Source of the DNA: Kibdelosporangium banguiense
GTDB taxonomy: Bacteria; Actinomycetota; Actinomycetes; Mycobacteriales; Pseudonocardiaceae
Direction: 5' to 3'
DNA length: 64,000 nucleotides
Assembly (NCBI RefSeq): GCF_017876405.1
Contig: NZ_JAGINW010000001.1
Location: 5,717,203-5,781,202, forward strand
Notes under the pieces: generated by a model
What the model was told of the DNA's origin: nothing
Databases searched by the model: none
What the model saw: only the letters and a program-made list of their open reading frames with translations
Program-made: the position numbers and the translations under genes
Part shown: positions 42,764 through 52,100 of the stretch, in pieces
Layout: each line of letters opens with the position of its first letter
Numbering within the stretch: the first letter of the stretch is position 1

Positions 42764-43708
42764 ATGCGTGCGCAGTCGACCCAGGTAGGTGTGCTGGACA
42801 TAGGTTGTTTCAGCGCGCATCTGGTGGTCGTGGAGCGCGCGCGGAGTTCGCCGTTGTGGCCGGTGCTGAGCCACAAGATCCGGCTGCGGCTCGATCAGGC
42901 GATGGATTCGCACGGCCGCATAGGCCAGGACGCGATCGACCGGATCACCGCGGCCGTTTCGGCCGCCCAGCGCAGGATCCCGCAAGGTGTCCCAGTGGTC
43001 GGGTTCGCGACGTCCTCGGTCCGGGACGCGGCGAACAGCGACCAGATCATCCGACGTGTGTTCCGAAGAACAGGCGTCGAATTGCAGACGTTCTCCGGTG
43101 AACAAGAAGCGCACCTGTCCTACATCGCGGCCCGGCAGTGGTTCGGCCACTCGGCCGGGCCGTTGACTGTGCTGGACGTTGGCGGCGGCACGGCCGAAAT
43201 CGCCACAGGAGCCGGAATCCAGCCGCTGGCGACCTATTCGCTGCCGTTCGGTGCCCGTACGCTGACCCGGACCTGGTTGGACAGCAGTCAAACACTGCCC
43301 GACATGCGCGCCGAGGTGCTCGACCGGGTGCGGAAATCCTTATCCGGCAAGGAACTCGTCGGCACAGCGGTAGGCTGCTCGAAAGTCATGCAGCAACTGG
43401 CCCGGCTCGCCGGTGCACGCCCGCAGCGCGAGGGCCCGTACGTCCCGCGGCACCTGCAACTGGCCGACCTGCAAAAGTGGATTCCGCGCCTGGCAAAGCT
43501 TCGCGCTTCCCAACGCGCCGAACTCCCCGGTATTTCCCGCCATCGCGCCCAGCAGTCACTGGCCGGCGCGGTCGTCGCCGAAGCACTGCTCACCGCGACA
43601 GGCCACGAGCAGGTGAACATCTGCCCCTGGTCCACCAAGGAAGGCCTGCTGATCCGCCTGCTGGAAGACCCGCGTCTGGTGGAACGCAGCGCCTTCCAGG
43701 CTGCCTGA
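42764..43708 (+). CDS. Ppx/GppA family exopolyphosphatase
   Basis: 314-aa enzyme of the ASKHA fold that removes phosphate from polyphosphate or hydrolyses pppGpp. Conserved segments: VGVLDIGCFSAHLVVVE (phosphate 1 loop; DIG followed by Cys rather than the usual DxGS), FATSSVRDAAN, FSGEQEAHLSYIAA with the catalytic Glu, and LDVGGGTAEIA (phosphate 2). Single-domain actinobacterial length. ATG follows GAGGTGAGGTG. A monooxygenase remnant begins 10 bp after its stop. Confidence 0.85.
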   Translation: MRAQSTQVGVLDIGCFSAHLVVVERARSSPLWPVLSHKIRLRLDQAMDSHGRIGQDAIDRITAAVSAAQRRIPQGVPVVGFATSSVRDAANSDQIIRRVFRRTGVELQTFSGEQEAHLSYIAARQWFGHSAGPLTVLDVGGGTAEIATGAGIQPLATYSLPFGARTLTRTWLDSSQTLPDMRAEVLDRVRKSLSGKELVGTAVGCSKVMQQLARLAGARPQREGPYVPRHLQLADLQKWIPRLAKLRASQRAELPGISRHRAQQSLAGAVVAEALLTATGHEQVNICPWSTKEGLLIRLLEDPRLVERSAFQAA

Positions 43709-43718
43709 CAGCTCCTGA

Positions 43719-44152
43719 CGACCTGGTTCGTGAAATGTCGTGGTAGAGTCAAGGAGCTGGGGCAGATCGTGATGCCGGCCTGGAGCACCGAACGCGTTGT
43801 TCTCATTGGCGAGGCGAGCTACGCGGTGTCCCTGCTCGCCGGTCAAGGCGCCTCACTCGGGATAGCGGGCGCCTACATACTGGCTGATCAGCTCGCCCGT
43901 GACCAGTCGATCGGCCAAGCCCTTGTGCGGTACGAAAAGCTCTGGCGCCCAGTCGCCGAGGAGAAGCAGAAGACCGGCCGGGGCAGCGCCCGGTGGTTCG
44001 CTCCAAGGTCCACTGTAGACCTCCAAATCCGCCGCGCCTCCATGCGAATGGTGAACCTGCCGGTGATCAACCGCAGGCTCGTCGCACGCCTGGCCGGCAA
44101 GCCGAACAACCTGATCACAACCCTGACCCAATCCGAAGGACAGGTGGTATGA
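43719..44152 (+). pseudogene. C-terminal remnant of an FAD-dependent monooxygenase
   Basis: The frame from 43730 encodes IVMPAWSTERVVLIGEASYA, VSLLAGQGASLGIAGAYILA and the usual C-terminal helices: this is the FAD-binding GD-motif region (here GEA instead of GDA) of PHBH-type aromatic hydroxylases. The Rossmann start and substrate domain are missing. Ten codons of the preceding helix (DDLVREMSW, 43719-43745) survive in another frame, so a frameshift and a deletion have both occurred. Its stop overlaps the GNAT start. Confidence 0.7.
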
Positions 44153-44625
44153 CAGTCATCTTTCGGGCAGCCAGGCCCGCCGAGGCCACACTGCTGGGAG
44201 AAATAGCACTGCGCTCCAAGGCATACTGGGGCTACGACAAGGACTTCATGGAAGCCTGCCGCGCAGAGCTGACCTTCGCCCCGCAGGACGTCCTCGACCG
44301 CCGAATAGTCGTGGCGGAGCGCCAATCCAAGATCCTGGGCTTCTACAGCATCGACGGAGACCCACCCGAGGGCGAACTCGGCAACATGTGGCTCGACCCA
44401 GCCAACATCGGCACAGGCCTCGGCCGCAAACTGTGGCACCACGCCACCCAGACCGCCCAGGCAGCCGGCTTCAAGCAGCTGACCATAGACGCCGAACCGT
44501 ACGCCGAAGGCTTCTACCTGGCCATGGGCGCCGAACGGATCGGCGAGACCCCATCCGGCTCAGTACCAGGCCGGGTACTGCCCCTGATGAAGGTCCAGCT
44601 GGACATCATCCGCATCGAGCCCTGA
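44149..44625 (+). CDS. GNAT family N-acetyltransferase
   Basis: 158 aa. The acetyl-CoA pyrophosphate loop is IGTGLGRKLW (R/Q-x-x-G-x-G/A variant), preceded by the beta strand LGNMWLDPAN and followed by a C-terminal strand with FYLAMGAERIG. Substrate unknown. The start (MTVIFRAARP) overlaps the stop of the monooxygenase remnant (ATGA), showing that the two were once an operon; the acetyltransferase has remained intact. Confidence 0.8.
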   Translation: MTVIFRAARPAEATLLGEIALRSKAYWGYDKDFMEACRAELTFAPQDVLDRRIVVAERQSKILGFYSIDGDPPEGELGNMWLDPANIGTGLGRKLWHHATQTAQAAGFKQLTIDAEPYAEGFYLAMGAERIGETPSGSVPGRVLPLMKVQLDIIRIEP

Positions 44626-44639
44626 CACCAGAGCGGCCG

Positions 44640-44770
44640 GCGAGTTGGCTGAGTCGATGCTGCCCGGTGGGAACGGCCACCGTTTGATGGCCACCGATCT
44701 GACGAAGGTGTTGCAGCTCCGGCTGTTGGACGAGACCGTGGCTGGGCTGCTCGCCGGGCAATTCGATTGA
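44640..44770 (+). pseudogene. Possible 3' remnant of an unrecognised gene
   Basis: A plus-strand frame encodes ELAESMLPGGNGHRLMATDL, then TKVLQLRLLDETVAGLLAG and stop, with coding-like composition but no start or ribosome site. I cannot name the family. Confidence 0.25.
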
Positions 44771-44813
44771 CCGTGTGTTTGGTGTTGATCGTCATGGCCA
44801 CTAACGTGGCAGC

Positions 44814-45953
44814 GTGAAGCGGGCGAGACGCGGTCTTCTCCTGGCTGCCGCGGCGGCCGGGGTGCTGCTGGCCACGACTCTCGTTGAGCATGAGGTGCCT
44901 GGGGTTCCTGTGGCGGCGCCAGCCCCCTTGGAGAAGCAGGTCCGCAAGCATGACCCACCCGTCACACCTTCGTGTGATTCGGTTGCCGCATCGTGGTCTG
45001 TACGTGAGCGGCTCGCGCAGTTGCTGATGATCGGGGTGCCGGGCAACGTCGACGGTGCCACCAAGCCTGTTCGTGATTACCAGGTCGGTGGCGTCTTTGT
45101 GCACGCGAACCCGGCTGGATTGCTGGTGGATGGCCGTCTTGCGCAGGTCAGGGCGGCGGCCAAGGTGCCGCTGACGGTGGCGATCGACGAGGAAGGCGGC
45201 CGGGTCCAGACTGTCGACCCGCTTGCCGGAAGCATTCCCAGCGCCCGGCAGATGGCCGCGACGATGTCACCCGATCAGGTCAGGGCCCAGGCCGCCGACC
45301 GCGGCAAGTTCCTCAGCACCGCGGGCGTGACGATGAATTTCGCCCCGGTGGTCGATGTGTCCAGCAAGCCTGCCAACACCGTGATCGGCGATCGCTCGTT
45401 CAGCGGCGATCCGGCCAAGGTGAAGCAGTACGCCATCGCGTTCGCGGCCGGGCTGTCATCGGCCGGTGTTGCTCCTGTCCTGAAACACTTTCCGGGGCAC
45501 GGGAACGTTGATTCCGACTCCCACAAGACAACTGCGGTCACAGCGGACCTGAACAGCCTTGAGGCCACGGATCTGGTGCCGTATCAGGATTTGGGCGACT
45601 ACGGCCGGGTCGCGGTGATGGTGGGGCACCTGGTCGTGCCCGGCCTGACAGGTCAGGAGCCTGCGACACTGTCGCCGGCCGCGTACAAACTGTTGCGTGA
45701 GCAGTTCCGGTTCGACGGTCTTGTCGTGACCGACGATCTTGGCGGGATGCGGGCCATCTCCGACCGATATGACTTGCCGGAAGCGGTTTTACGGGCGATC
45801 GCGGCGGGTGCGGATGTCGCCTTGTGGTCGTCCGGCGCGCGCGTCGGCGACGTGCTTGACCGATTGGAAGCGGCAACCCGATCGGGTGAGCTTTCCGCTG
45901 ACAGGTTGCGTGACGCCGTGCAGCATGTACTGACCAGCAAAGGAATGTGCTGA
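44814..45953 (+). CDS. Secreted glycoside hydrolase family 3 (beta-N-acetylhexosaminidase-like)
   Basis: 379 aa with a signal peptide/anchor (about 1-22). The GH3 barrel is visible: TVAIDEEGGRVQ, KHFPGHG (224-230), the NagZ-type Asp-x-His loop (Asp235-Ser-His237) and the nucleophile region VVTDDLGGM (Asp307/Asp308). It removes terminal N-acetylglucosamine from peptidoglycan fragments outside the cytoplasm. GTG 44814 lies 6 nt after TAACGT (44802-44807), indicating a leaderless mRNA. A strong terminator follows. Confidence 0.9.
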   Translation: MKRARRGLLLAAAAAGVLLATTLVEHEVPGVPVAAPAPLEKQVRKHDPPVTPSCDSVAASWSVRERLAQLLMIGVPGNVDGATKPVRDYQVGGVFVHANPAGLLVDGRLAQVRAAAKVPLTVAIDEEGGRVQTVDPLAGSIPSARQMAATMSPDQVRAQAADRGKFLSTAGVTMNFAPVVDVSSKPANTVIGDRSFSGDPAKVKQYAIAFAAGLSSAGVAPVLKHFPGHGNVDSDSHKTTAVTADLNSLEATDLVPYQDLGDYGRVAVMVGHLVVPGLTGQEPATLSPAAYKLLREQFRFDGLVVTDDLGGMRAISDRYDLPEAVLRAIAAGADVALWSSGARVGDVLDRLEAATRSGELSADRLRDAVQHVLTSKGMC

Positions 45954-45980
45954 CTCCCTCGCAGAAACATGGTCGGACAC

Positions 45981-46017
45981 CAGGAGAGCCCCGGGCGTGT
46001 CGCCCGGGGCTCTCCTG
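45981..46017. terminator. Bidirectional terminator between GH3 and lipoprotein genes
   Basis: A perfect 17-bp stem (CAGGAGAGCCCCGGGCG and complement) with a TGT loop, between convergent genes. Confidence 0.85.
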
Positions 46018-46027
46018 GTGCCTGTGG

Positions 46028-46414
46028 TTATGGGGAGCAGGCCTTGGTCAGGGCGGAGACCTGGTCGGCCTTGCGCTGCAGCCAGGCGGCCGGGCCACTG
46101 GCCAGGTCCTGGACCGTGGTGGCCTTCATGGTTGTGGCCAGGTCGTTGATGGCCTGGTTGACGGTTGTGTCGCCGGCTTTGGCGGCCAGCGCTGTGAGCT
46201 CGTCGCCGGTGGCCTTGGCCTTGTCGACGGCCGCCTGGGGGTCGGCGGAGTCGGGGGTGAAGCCGGCGACTCGGATCGCGTCGACGCAGACGGTGGCCGT
46301 ATTGACGCCGCTGCTGACGCTGTCCGCGGTCTGCTGGGCCTGCTGGATCGCGTCGCAGCCTGCGAGCGCGAACACGAGGCCGGCGCCGAGCACGACGGTG
46401 GCGAGTCGCTTCAT
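46028..46414 (-). CDS. Small lipoprotein of unknown function
   Basis: 128 aa. Basic start MKRLATVVLGAG, then lipobox LAGC at residues 17-20, so it is exported and lipid-anchored. The mature part is helical and Ala-rich (QQAQQTADSVSSGVNTATVC) with Cys in VCVDAI and TKACSP that may form a disulfide. ATG 46414 follows AGGGAAGGAT. Family not recognised beyond the lipoprotein signal. The upstream gap to 46697 (283 bp) shows no gene. Confidence 0.75.
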   Translation of the reverse strand: MKRLATVVLGAGLVFALAGCDAIQQAQQTADSVSSGVNTATVCVDAIRVAGFTPDSADPQAAVDKAKATGDELTALAAKAGDTTVNQAINDLATTMKATTVQDLASGPAAWLQRKADQVSALTKACSP

Positions 46415-46697
46415 CGATATCCTTCCCTGGAGCAGGCGTCGAGTCCGGGCAGCCGGATAGGACATGAGCCGAGGATTTCGCGGAATTCCAGGACACACAC
46501 TCCCTCCGGTTCTTGTCCGAACCGGAGGTCTCCCCAACCACGTCACGTGGCGCCGAGACCGGACCGCCACATGGGGCTGCCGAATTGACGATCTCGACCG
46601 GGTGGGTACTCCCCTCCGCACACACAGGATACCAGGGGCATGCCGTGCGTAAGCACCCGGTCGCACTGAGCAGGGCTTTATGCGCCTCTTGCAGGGG

Positions 46698-47225
46698 TCA
46701 CGTCCCGAGTGGGCCGAAGACGAGGGTGCCCGGCGCGTCGGCGTTGTCACCCGCCCAGAACTCCAGCCACAACTCGGTGAACTCCAAACGGGACAGACTG
46801 CCGTCGCCGTTGCTGTCCAGCAGCGGGAAGATGCCGTCGGTGTCGGTTGGCCGGCCGTTGAAGACCTCGATCATCTGCCGGTACTCCGCGGCGGAGATCA
46901 GGCCGTCCTGGTTCTCGTCGATCGCCTCGAACATCGCGTCGGCGGTCGCGGTCACGGCTTCGGGCATGCCGGGCAGCTGGTCGACCACGAGCAGGACCTC
47001 GTCGAGGGTGACCAGCTCGTCCCGGTTCTGATCCGAGGCGGCCAGCAGCGTCGCCCACCAGCCGAGCATGATCCGCGTCAGCCGCTCCTGGTCCCCGGGC
47101 CCCCGCACGGCGGCCCAGCGTTCGGCCAACGCCTGGAAGTCGCGCTCGGCAAGAAATCCGTCGTGGTCGGCGTCCATCGCGGTGAAGACACCGGTGACCT
47201 TGCGCCGCTGCAGTTCGCTCGCCAT
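46698..47225 (-). CDS. EF-hand calcium-binding protein (calerythrin-like)
   Basis: 175 aa with four EF-hand loops: 18-29 (DADHDGFLAERD), 65-76 (DQNRDELVTLDE), 103-114 (DENQDGLISAAE) and 137-148 (DSNGDGSLSRLE). Loops 3 and 4 are canonical; loop 1 ends in Asp and loop 2 has Glu in place of the central Gly, so affinity may differ. Cytosolic, like actinomycete calerythrin/CabD. ATG 47225 was chosen because the family starts just before the first EF-hand. It is divergent from a Ca2+/H+ antiporter gene, so the pair probably handles Ca2+ buffering and export. Confidence 0.9.
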   Translation of the reverse strand: MASELQRRKVTGVFTAMDADHDGFLAERDFQALAERWAAVRGPGDQERLTRIMLGWWATLLAASDQNRDELVTLDEVLLVVDQLPGMPEAVTATADAMFEAIDENQDGLISAAEYRQMIEVFNGRPTDTDGIFPLLDSNGDGSLSRLEFTELWLEFWAGDNADAPGTLVFGPLGT

Positions 47226-47446
47226 GCGCTCGACGGTAGGCCGAATGTCGTAATCGGAATATCGGCCATTTAGGTCACCCCTGAATGGAGTAGGACTGCG
47301 GGGTGATAGAGGTCTCCAGACGGCTGATGTGTCAAGCGACGGAATGGTTCCGGCCACGAACGGCCGGCCGCGCCAAGCTGTCCGGTCCGGAACGGTGACC
47401 GTTTTCGGATAGGGTTTATGCAGGTCAGTCCTACCTGAAAGGAATC

Positions 47447-48541
47447 ATGACAGCGATACGAGCTTTCTCGCGGTGGACTGTCCTGGTTCCTGTCCTGGCA
47501 GAGGCGGTGTTGCTGCTGACCTGGGGCAGGGATCTGCCCATGGTGGTCATGGCGTTCGTCGCGCTGGTCCTCGCCGGGGCAGTGCTGGCCGCGGTGCACC
47601 ACGCGGAGGTCGTCGCGCACCGCGTGGGGGAGCCCTACGGCTCGCTTGTGCTTGCAGTAGCGGTCACCGTCATCGAGGTGGCGTTGATCGTGACGCTGAT
47701 GATCGGTGGCGGGGCCGGCGCCGAATCACTGGCCCGGGACACGGTCTTCGCCGCGGTCATGATCACTTGCAACGGGATCATGGGGCTGTCACTGCTGATC
47801 GGCGCCCTACGCCGCCGGATCGCGGTGTTCAACTCGGAAGGCACGGGCGGCGCGTTCGCGACCGTCGCCACGATCACCACGCTCAGTCTGGTGCTGCCGA
47901 CATTCACGACCAGCAAGCCAGGCCCCGAGTTCACGCCCGCACAGCTCGCTTTCGCCGCAATCGCGTCGCTGGGCTTGTATGCGCTCTTCGTTGCCATGCA
48001 AACGGTTCGGCACCGGGACTACTTCCTGCCGCTCAACGACGAAGGTGAGATCCTCGACGACGAGGTGCACGCCGAACCGCCGACCTCCCGGGCGGCGTTG
48101 ATCAGCCTGGGACTGCTGATGGTGTCGTTGATCGCGGTCGTGGGCAACGCCAAGGCCGTGTCGCCCGCGATCGAGGCGGGCGTTGTCGCGGCCGGGTTTC
48201 CGCTGGCAGTTGTCGGTGTTGTGATCGCCTTGCTGGTCCTGGCGCCGGAGACACTCGCCGCGGTTCGCGCCGCCCGCCGTGATCGCGTGCAGACGAGCCT
48301 GAACCTCGCGCTGGGGTCGGCGATGGCGAGTATCGGCCTGACAATCCCGGCGATCGCGATCGCGTCGATCTGGCTCGACGGGCCGCTCATGCTGGGGCTG
48401 GGCCCGACACACATGGTCCTGCTCGCGTTGACGGTGGTCACGGGCACGCTCACGATTGTTCCCGGCCGGGCGACGCTGCTGCAGGGAGGAGTCCACCTTG
48501 GACTCCTGGCAGCGTTCCTCTTCCTCGCCGTCAGTCCGTGA
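47447..48541 (+). CDS. Calcium/proton (cation/H+) antiporter
   Basis: 364-aa inner-membrane exchanger of the CaCA superfamily with about ten to eleven helices. The two alpha-repeats are visible: VTVIEVALIVTLMIGG with Glu and a following N-G-I-M, and in the second half VLAPETLAAVRAARRDRVQTSLNLALGSAMASIGLTIP. It resembles E. coli ChaA. ATG is preceded by AAAGGAATC. It faces the EF-hand protein gene across 221 bp. Confidence 0.9.
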   Translation: MTAIRAFSRWTVLVPVLAEAVLLLTWGRDLPMVVMAFVALVLAGAVLAAVHHAEVVAHRVGEPYGSLVLAVAVTVIEVALIVTLMIGGGAGAESLARDTVFAAVMITCNGIMGLSLLIGALRRRIAVFNSEGTGGAFATVATITTLSLVLPTFTTSKPGPEFTPAQLAFAAIASLGLYALFVAMQTVRHRDYFLPLNDEGEILDDEVHAEPPTSRAALISLGLLMVSLIAVVGNAKAVSPAIEAGVVAAGFPLAVVGVVIALLVLAPETLAAVRAARRDRVQTSLNLALGSAMASIGLTIPAIAIASIWLDGPLMLGLGPTHMVLLALTVVTGTLTIVPGRATLLQGGVHLGLLAAFLFLAVSP

Positions 48542-48585
48542 ATACAACAGCCAGCGGCTGCAACGTCATGAAGTAGTTTCAGGGC

Positions 48586-49077
48586 ATGGAACGCGACACC
48601 TTCTGCTCATACTGCGGAGCCCGGCACAGCGATGTGCCGGGTTACCCACGTAAGTGCCCCTCGTGCGGCAAACAGGTCTGGGCGAACCCGTCACCCGTGG
48701 CCGTGGTGCTTCAACCTGTGGTGGAAGGTGACCGAACAGGACTGCTGGTGGTGCGCCGATCCATTCCGCCGGTCGGCGAGCTTGCCCTGGTCGGTGGATT
48801 CATCGAGGAACACGAGACCTGGCAGGAATCCGCGGCCCGCGAAATGCTCGAGGAAGCCTCTGTCGTGGTGGCGCCCGAGTCGCTGTCGCCGCTGGGATTT
48901 GTGTCCGTCCCATATTGCATCCTGCTGTTCTGCATCGCGCCGCCGCTCACCGAGCTGCCCGAGTTCGTCGTCAACGCCGAGGCTTCGGAGCGGCGGGTCA
49001 TCTTCGAACCTACGGAGCTGGCTTTCGCGGCGCAGACCGAAGAGGCCCGCAAGTTCTTCGATTCCCTTGCCCAATAG
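48586..49077 (+). CDS. NUDIX hydrolase with N-terminal zinc ribbon
   Basis: 163 aa. The zinc ribbon is Cys7-x2-Cys10 ... Cys24-x2-Cys27; the NUDIX box runs from GFIEEHE (71-77) to REMLEEAS (85-92), matching Gx5Ex7REUxEExGU with Ser for the last Gly. The layout is that of small NudC-like enzymes that cleave nucleoside diphosphate derivatives. A TAGTTT -10 (48574-48579) ends 6 nt before the ATG, so the mRNA is probably leaderless. Confidence 0.85.
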   Translation: MERDTFCSYCGARHSDVPGYPRKCPSCGKQVWANPSPVAVVLQPVVEGDRTGLLVVRRSIPPVGELALVGGFIEEHETWQESAAREMLEEASVVVAPESLSPLGFVSVPYCILLFCIAPPLTELPEFVVNAEASERRVIFEPTELAFAAQTEEARKFFDSLAQ

Positions 49078-49150
49078 TGCTATCTGGGAGATCGCAGCGC
49101 GAGTGCGGGGCACGCCGCCACCGAGTCTGCTCACCGATCCTGGGAGGGCC

Positions 49151-52100
49151 TTAGGACAAACCTGTCGATTGGCCGGCGACCGGCCACGACCGGGCGCCGG
49201 CCTGCAGGCCGATCATCCCGGACACAAGTCGCATCTGCTCGACGTCCCGGATGTCCGCCTGCACCAGCCGTGGCGAGCAAACCAGCAGAGCGAGCGCTTG
49301 CGCGCGGGACAAAGCCACGTTGAGACGGTTGCGGGACAACAGGAAGTCGAGCCCACGCGGCAGGTCCACTGCGGACGACGACGTCATGGTGACGAGCACC
49401 ACTGGCGCCTCCTGACCCTGGAACCGATCCACGGTACCGACCCGGGTCTCGGCGAACCCGGCCTCGTCCAACGCCCGCCGGACGATTCTGACCTGCAGGT
49501 TGTACGGTGCCACCACCAGAATGTCCGAATCGCTCAAGGCCTGCGCGTGTGACCCGTTTATCCACTTGCGACCGATCAGCGATCGCACGGCCGCGACCAC
49601 GGCGTCGGCTTCCTCGGGCGAACTCGTGATGTTGTGGCTGTGGTCGACGTACTGGACGTACAACCCAGGGTCGATGCCCTCGACCCGGCGTTCGGCAGCG
49701 GTCGGGTGTGCGTGCAGCAGACCGGAGTAGGACAACCGGGACACCGGGTCGCAGACGTCCGGGTGCATCCGCCGAGTCTGGTCCATGAAGTAGCCCAGGT
49801 GCGGCGGGATCACATCAGCGTCGCCCAGCAGATGCCCCAGGGCGGACGCATCCGCACCGGCTGGGTGCGTACCCTGGACAACCTGCGGCAACTGCTGCGG
49901 ATCACCAAGCAGCACAAGGTTTCGAGTGCACGTCGACACGGCGAGCGCGTCGGCCAAGGCGAACTGGCCGGCCTCGTCGATGATCAGCACGTCGAACTTC
50001 TCGTCCCGCATGGCGGCATTGGCGAACGTCCACGCCGTGCCGCCGACGAGATACCCGCCGCCCTGATCGGCCCGCCACCGCACCAGAGAAGGATTGTCCT
50101 TCGGCTGATCCCACTCGCAATCCTTGGCAGGAGTGCCTTTCGCGCGTTTCGCGCACGGAATCACGACGCCGAGCTCACGTCCGGCCGCCACGGCCGAGCT
50201 GAGCACGTTCTCCACGGCCTTGTGGCTGTTGGACGTCACCGCGACCGACTTGCCCTTGCCGATCAGGTGCACGATCAGCCGGCCGGCCAGGTAGGTCTTG
50301 CCGGCACCGGGCGGGCCCTGCACGGCCAGCGTCGATCCGTCCAGCGCGTCGACCGCCGAAATCACTGTTGCGACAAGGTCTTCGCCCTGGGGGAGGCTGC
50401 CGTGACGGGTCTGCGGCGGGAGCCTGCGCAGCAGATCGATGCCGGGGTGTGCGGGCAGCATCGGCAGGATCTCGATCGAGCCTTCCGCGAGCGAGTACAC
50501 GGCCTCGTCCTTGGGCTGTGGCTTCACCGGATCGCCTGGCAGCACGGCTATCGGGAGATCGGACGTGATCTCGTCCGGCTTCGCGCTCTCCTCGACGGTC
50601 AGCGTGTCGGCGGTCTCGGAGACGATCTTGGCATTCCGGGTCCAGTTCACCGGACTACCTGAATACAGCATTCGGACTTGGTCGTTCGGCCCGAACGGAT
50701 GCGGCCGGTCCGGATCGCACCGGGCATGCAGCAAGCGCTTGGCATTACGCACCCGGCCGCTGGGCATCGCCCATTGCTCGGCCTTCACCGAGACCGGGAC
50801 GGTGCACGCCGTGTCGGATTCCAAATCGGACAGTGGGGCGCCGACCTGCCGGAAGAAGTCCCACCAGGCAGGGTTGGTCTCGCGGCGGTGATAGCCCACA
50901 CTGGCCGCGAGCAGGCCGCGAGCCAGTTCGTCCTCGGTCGCGTCCGCCGGGTCGTCCGGCAACCCGTCCAGCAGAGGCTCGACCACGGCGGCGATCCGGG
51001 CCGCACGTTCCGCGCGGCGCTGGGCTGCTTCGGCTTCGGCCGTCTCGTCGATCAGGACGTCCATTTCGGACACGTCGGGCTGGTGCGGCTCGATGCCCGC
51101 CTCGGCCCGGACCTGCAGCAGAAACCGGTAAAGCCGGTGCGTGGAAACGCAGTCGTACTCGTTGTAGTCCTTGATCCCGTCCAGCACCGCCTCGGCTTCG
51201 CCGACGTCGTCGGCCGCGAGCAGCGTCAGGTACTCCTCGTACGCCTCGATGCTGGAGACCGCGTTGACGACATCACCGGCACGTTTGTCCGGCATGTACA
51301 ACGGTTCCAGGTACTTGATCGAGTAGGACCGTTGCGAGACCCGCAATCCCTTACGCACCACGGCATAAAGGTCGACCAGCGAACCGGCCCGCAACAACGT
51401 GTCGACCGCGTCCTCACGCGTGCCGTGCAGTGCAGCGAGTTTCTTCAGCGCGTTCACTTCGTACGGCGCATAGTGATAAATGTGCGCACCCGGATGGGTG
51501 ATGGTGCGTTCCAGTGCGAAGTCGACGAAATCCTCGAAAGCGCGTTTCTCCTGGGCTCGGCTGTGCGCCCAGAACGGCTGGAACTCCTCTTTGCCCTCAG
51601 CCACGGTCACCGCACCGAACAAGTACTCCAATCCGGTTCCCGCCAGGGCGAACGGATCGCCCTCCATATCGAAGAACACATCACCCGGGCTGGGTTCCGG
51701 CAGTGCGGCGAGCGCACTGTCGGAAAGGACCTCGTACGCCACCTTGCCGACCGGATCCTCGGCGGTCCGCGAATCATCCTGGATGACCTGGATCGTCGCC
51801 TGCGCCCGCAGTCCGTTGAACGTTGCCACCGACATGGTGCCCGGCCGGTCCGCCGCGGTCGCGTTCGCCAGGTGGTCGATCGTGGACATACCCGCCGCGA
51901 CAAGCTTCCGGCGCTGGTCAGTCCGGATATTGGCGACCAGCGAAAGATCCCGTGAGGCCTCCCGACCGGAAGCGCAGTGCTGGCCGAATTTGCATGTCAC
52001 ACAAGCGGGCCGCTCATCCGCCCACAACCGGGGAGGCAGCTTCGCCGGCTCCGCCAGCTGTTCCTGTAGACGGACCCGCAAATGCGTTACCAATGGGAGG

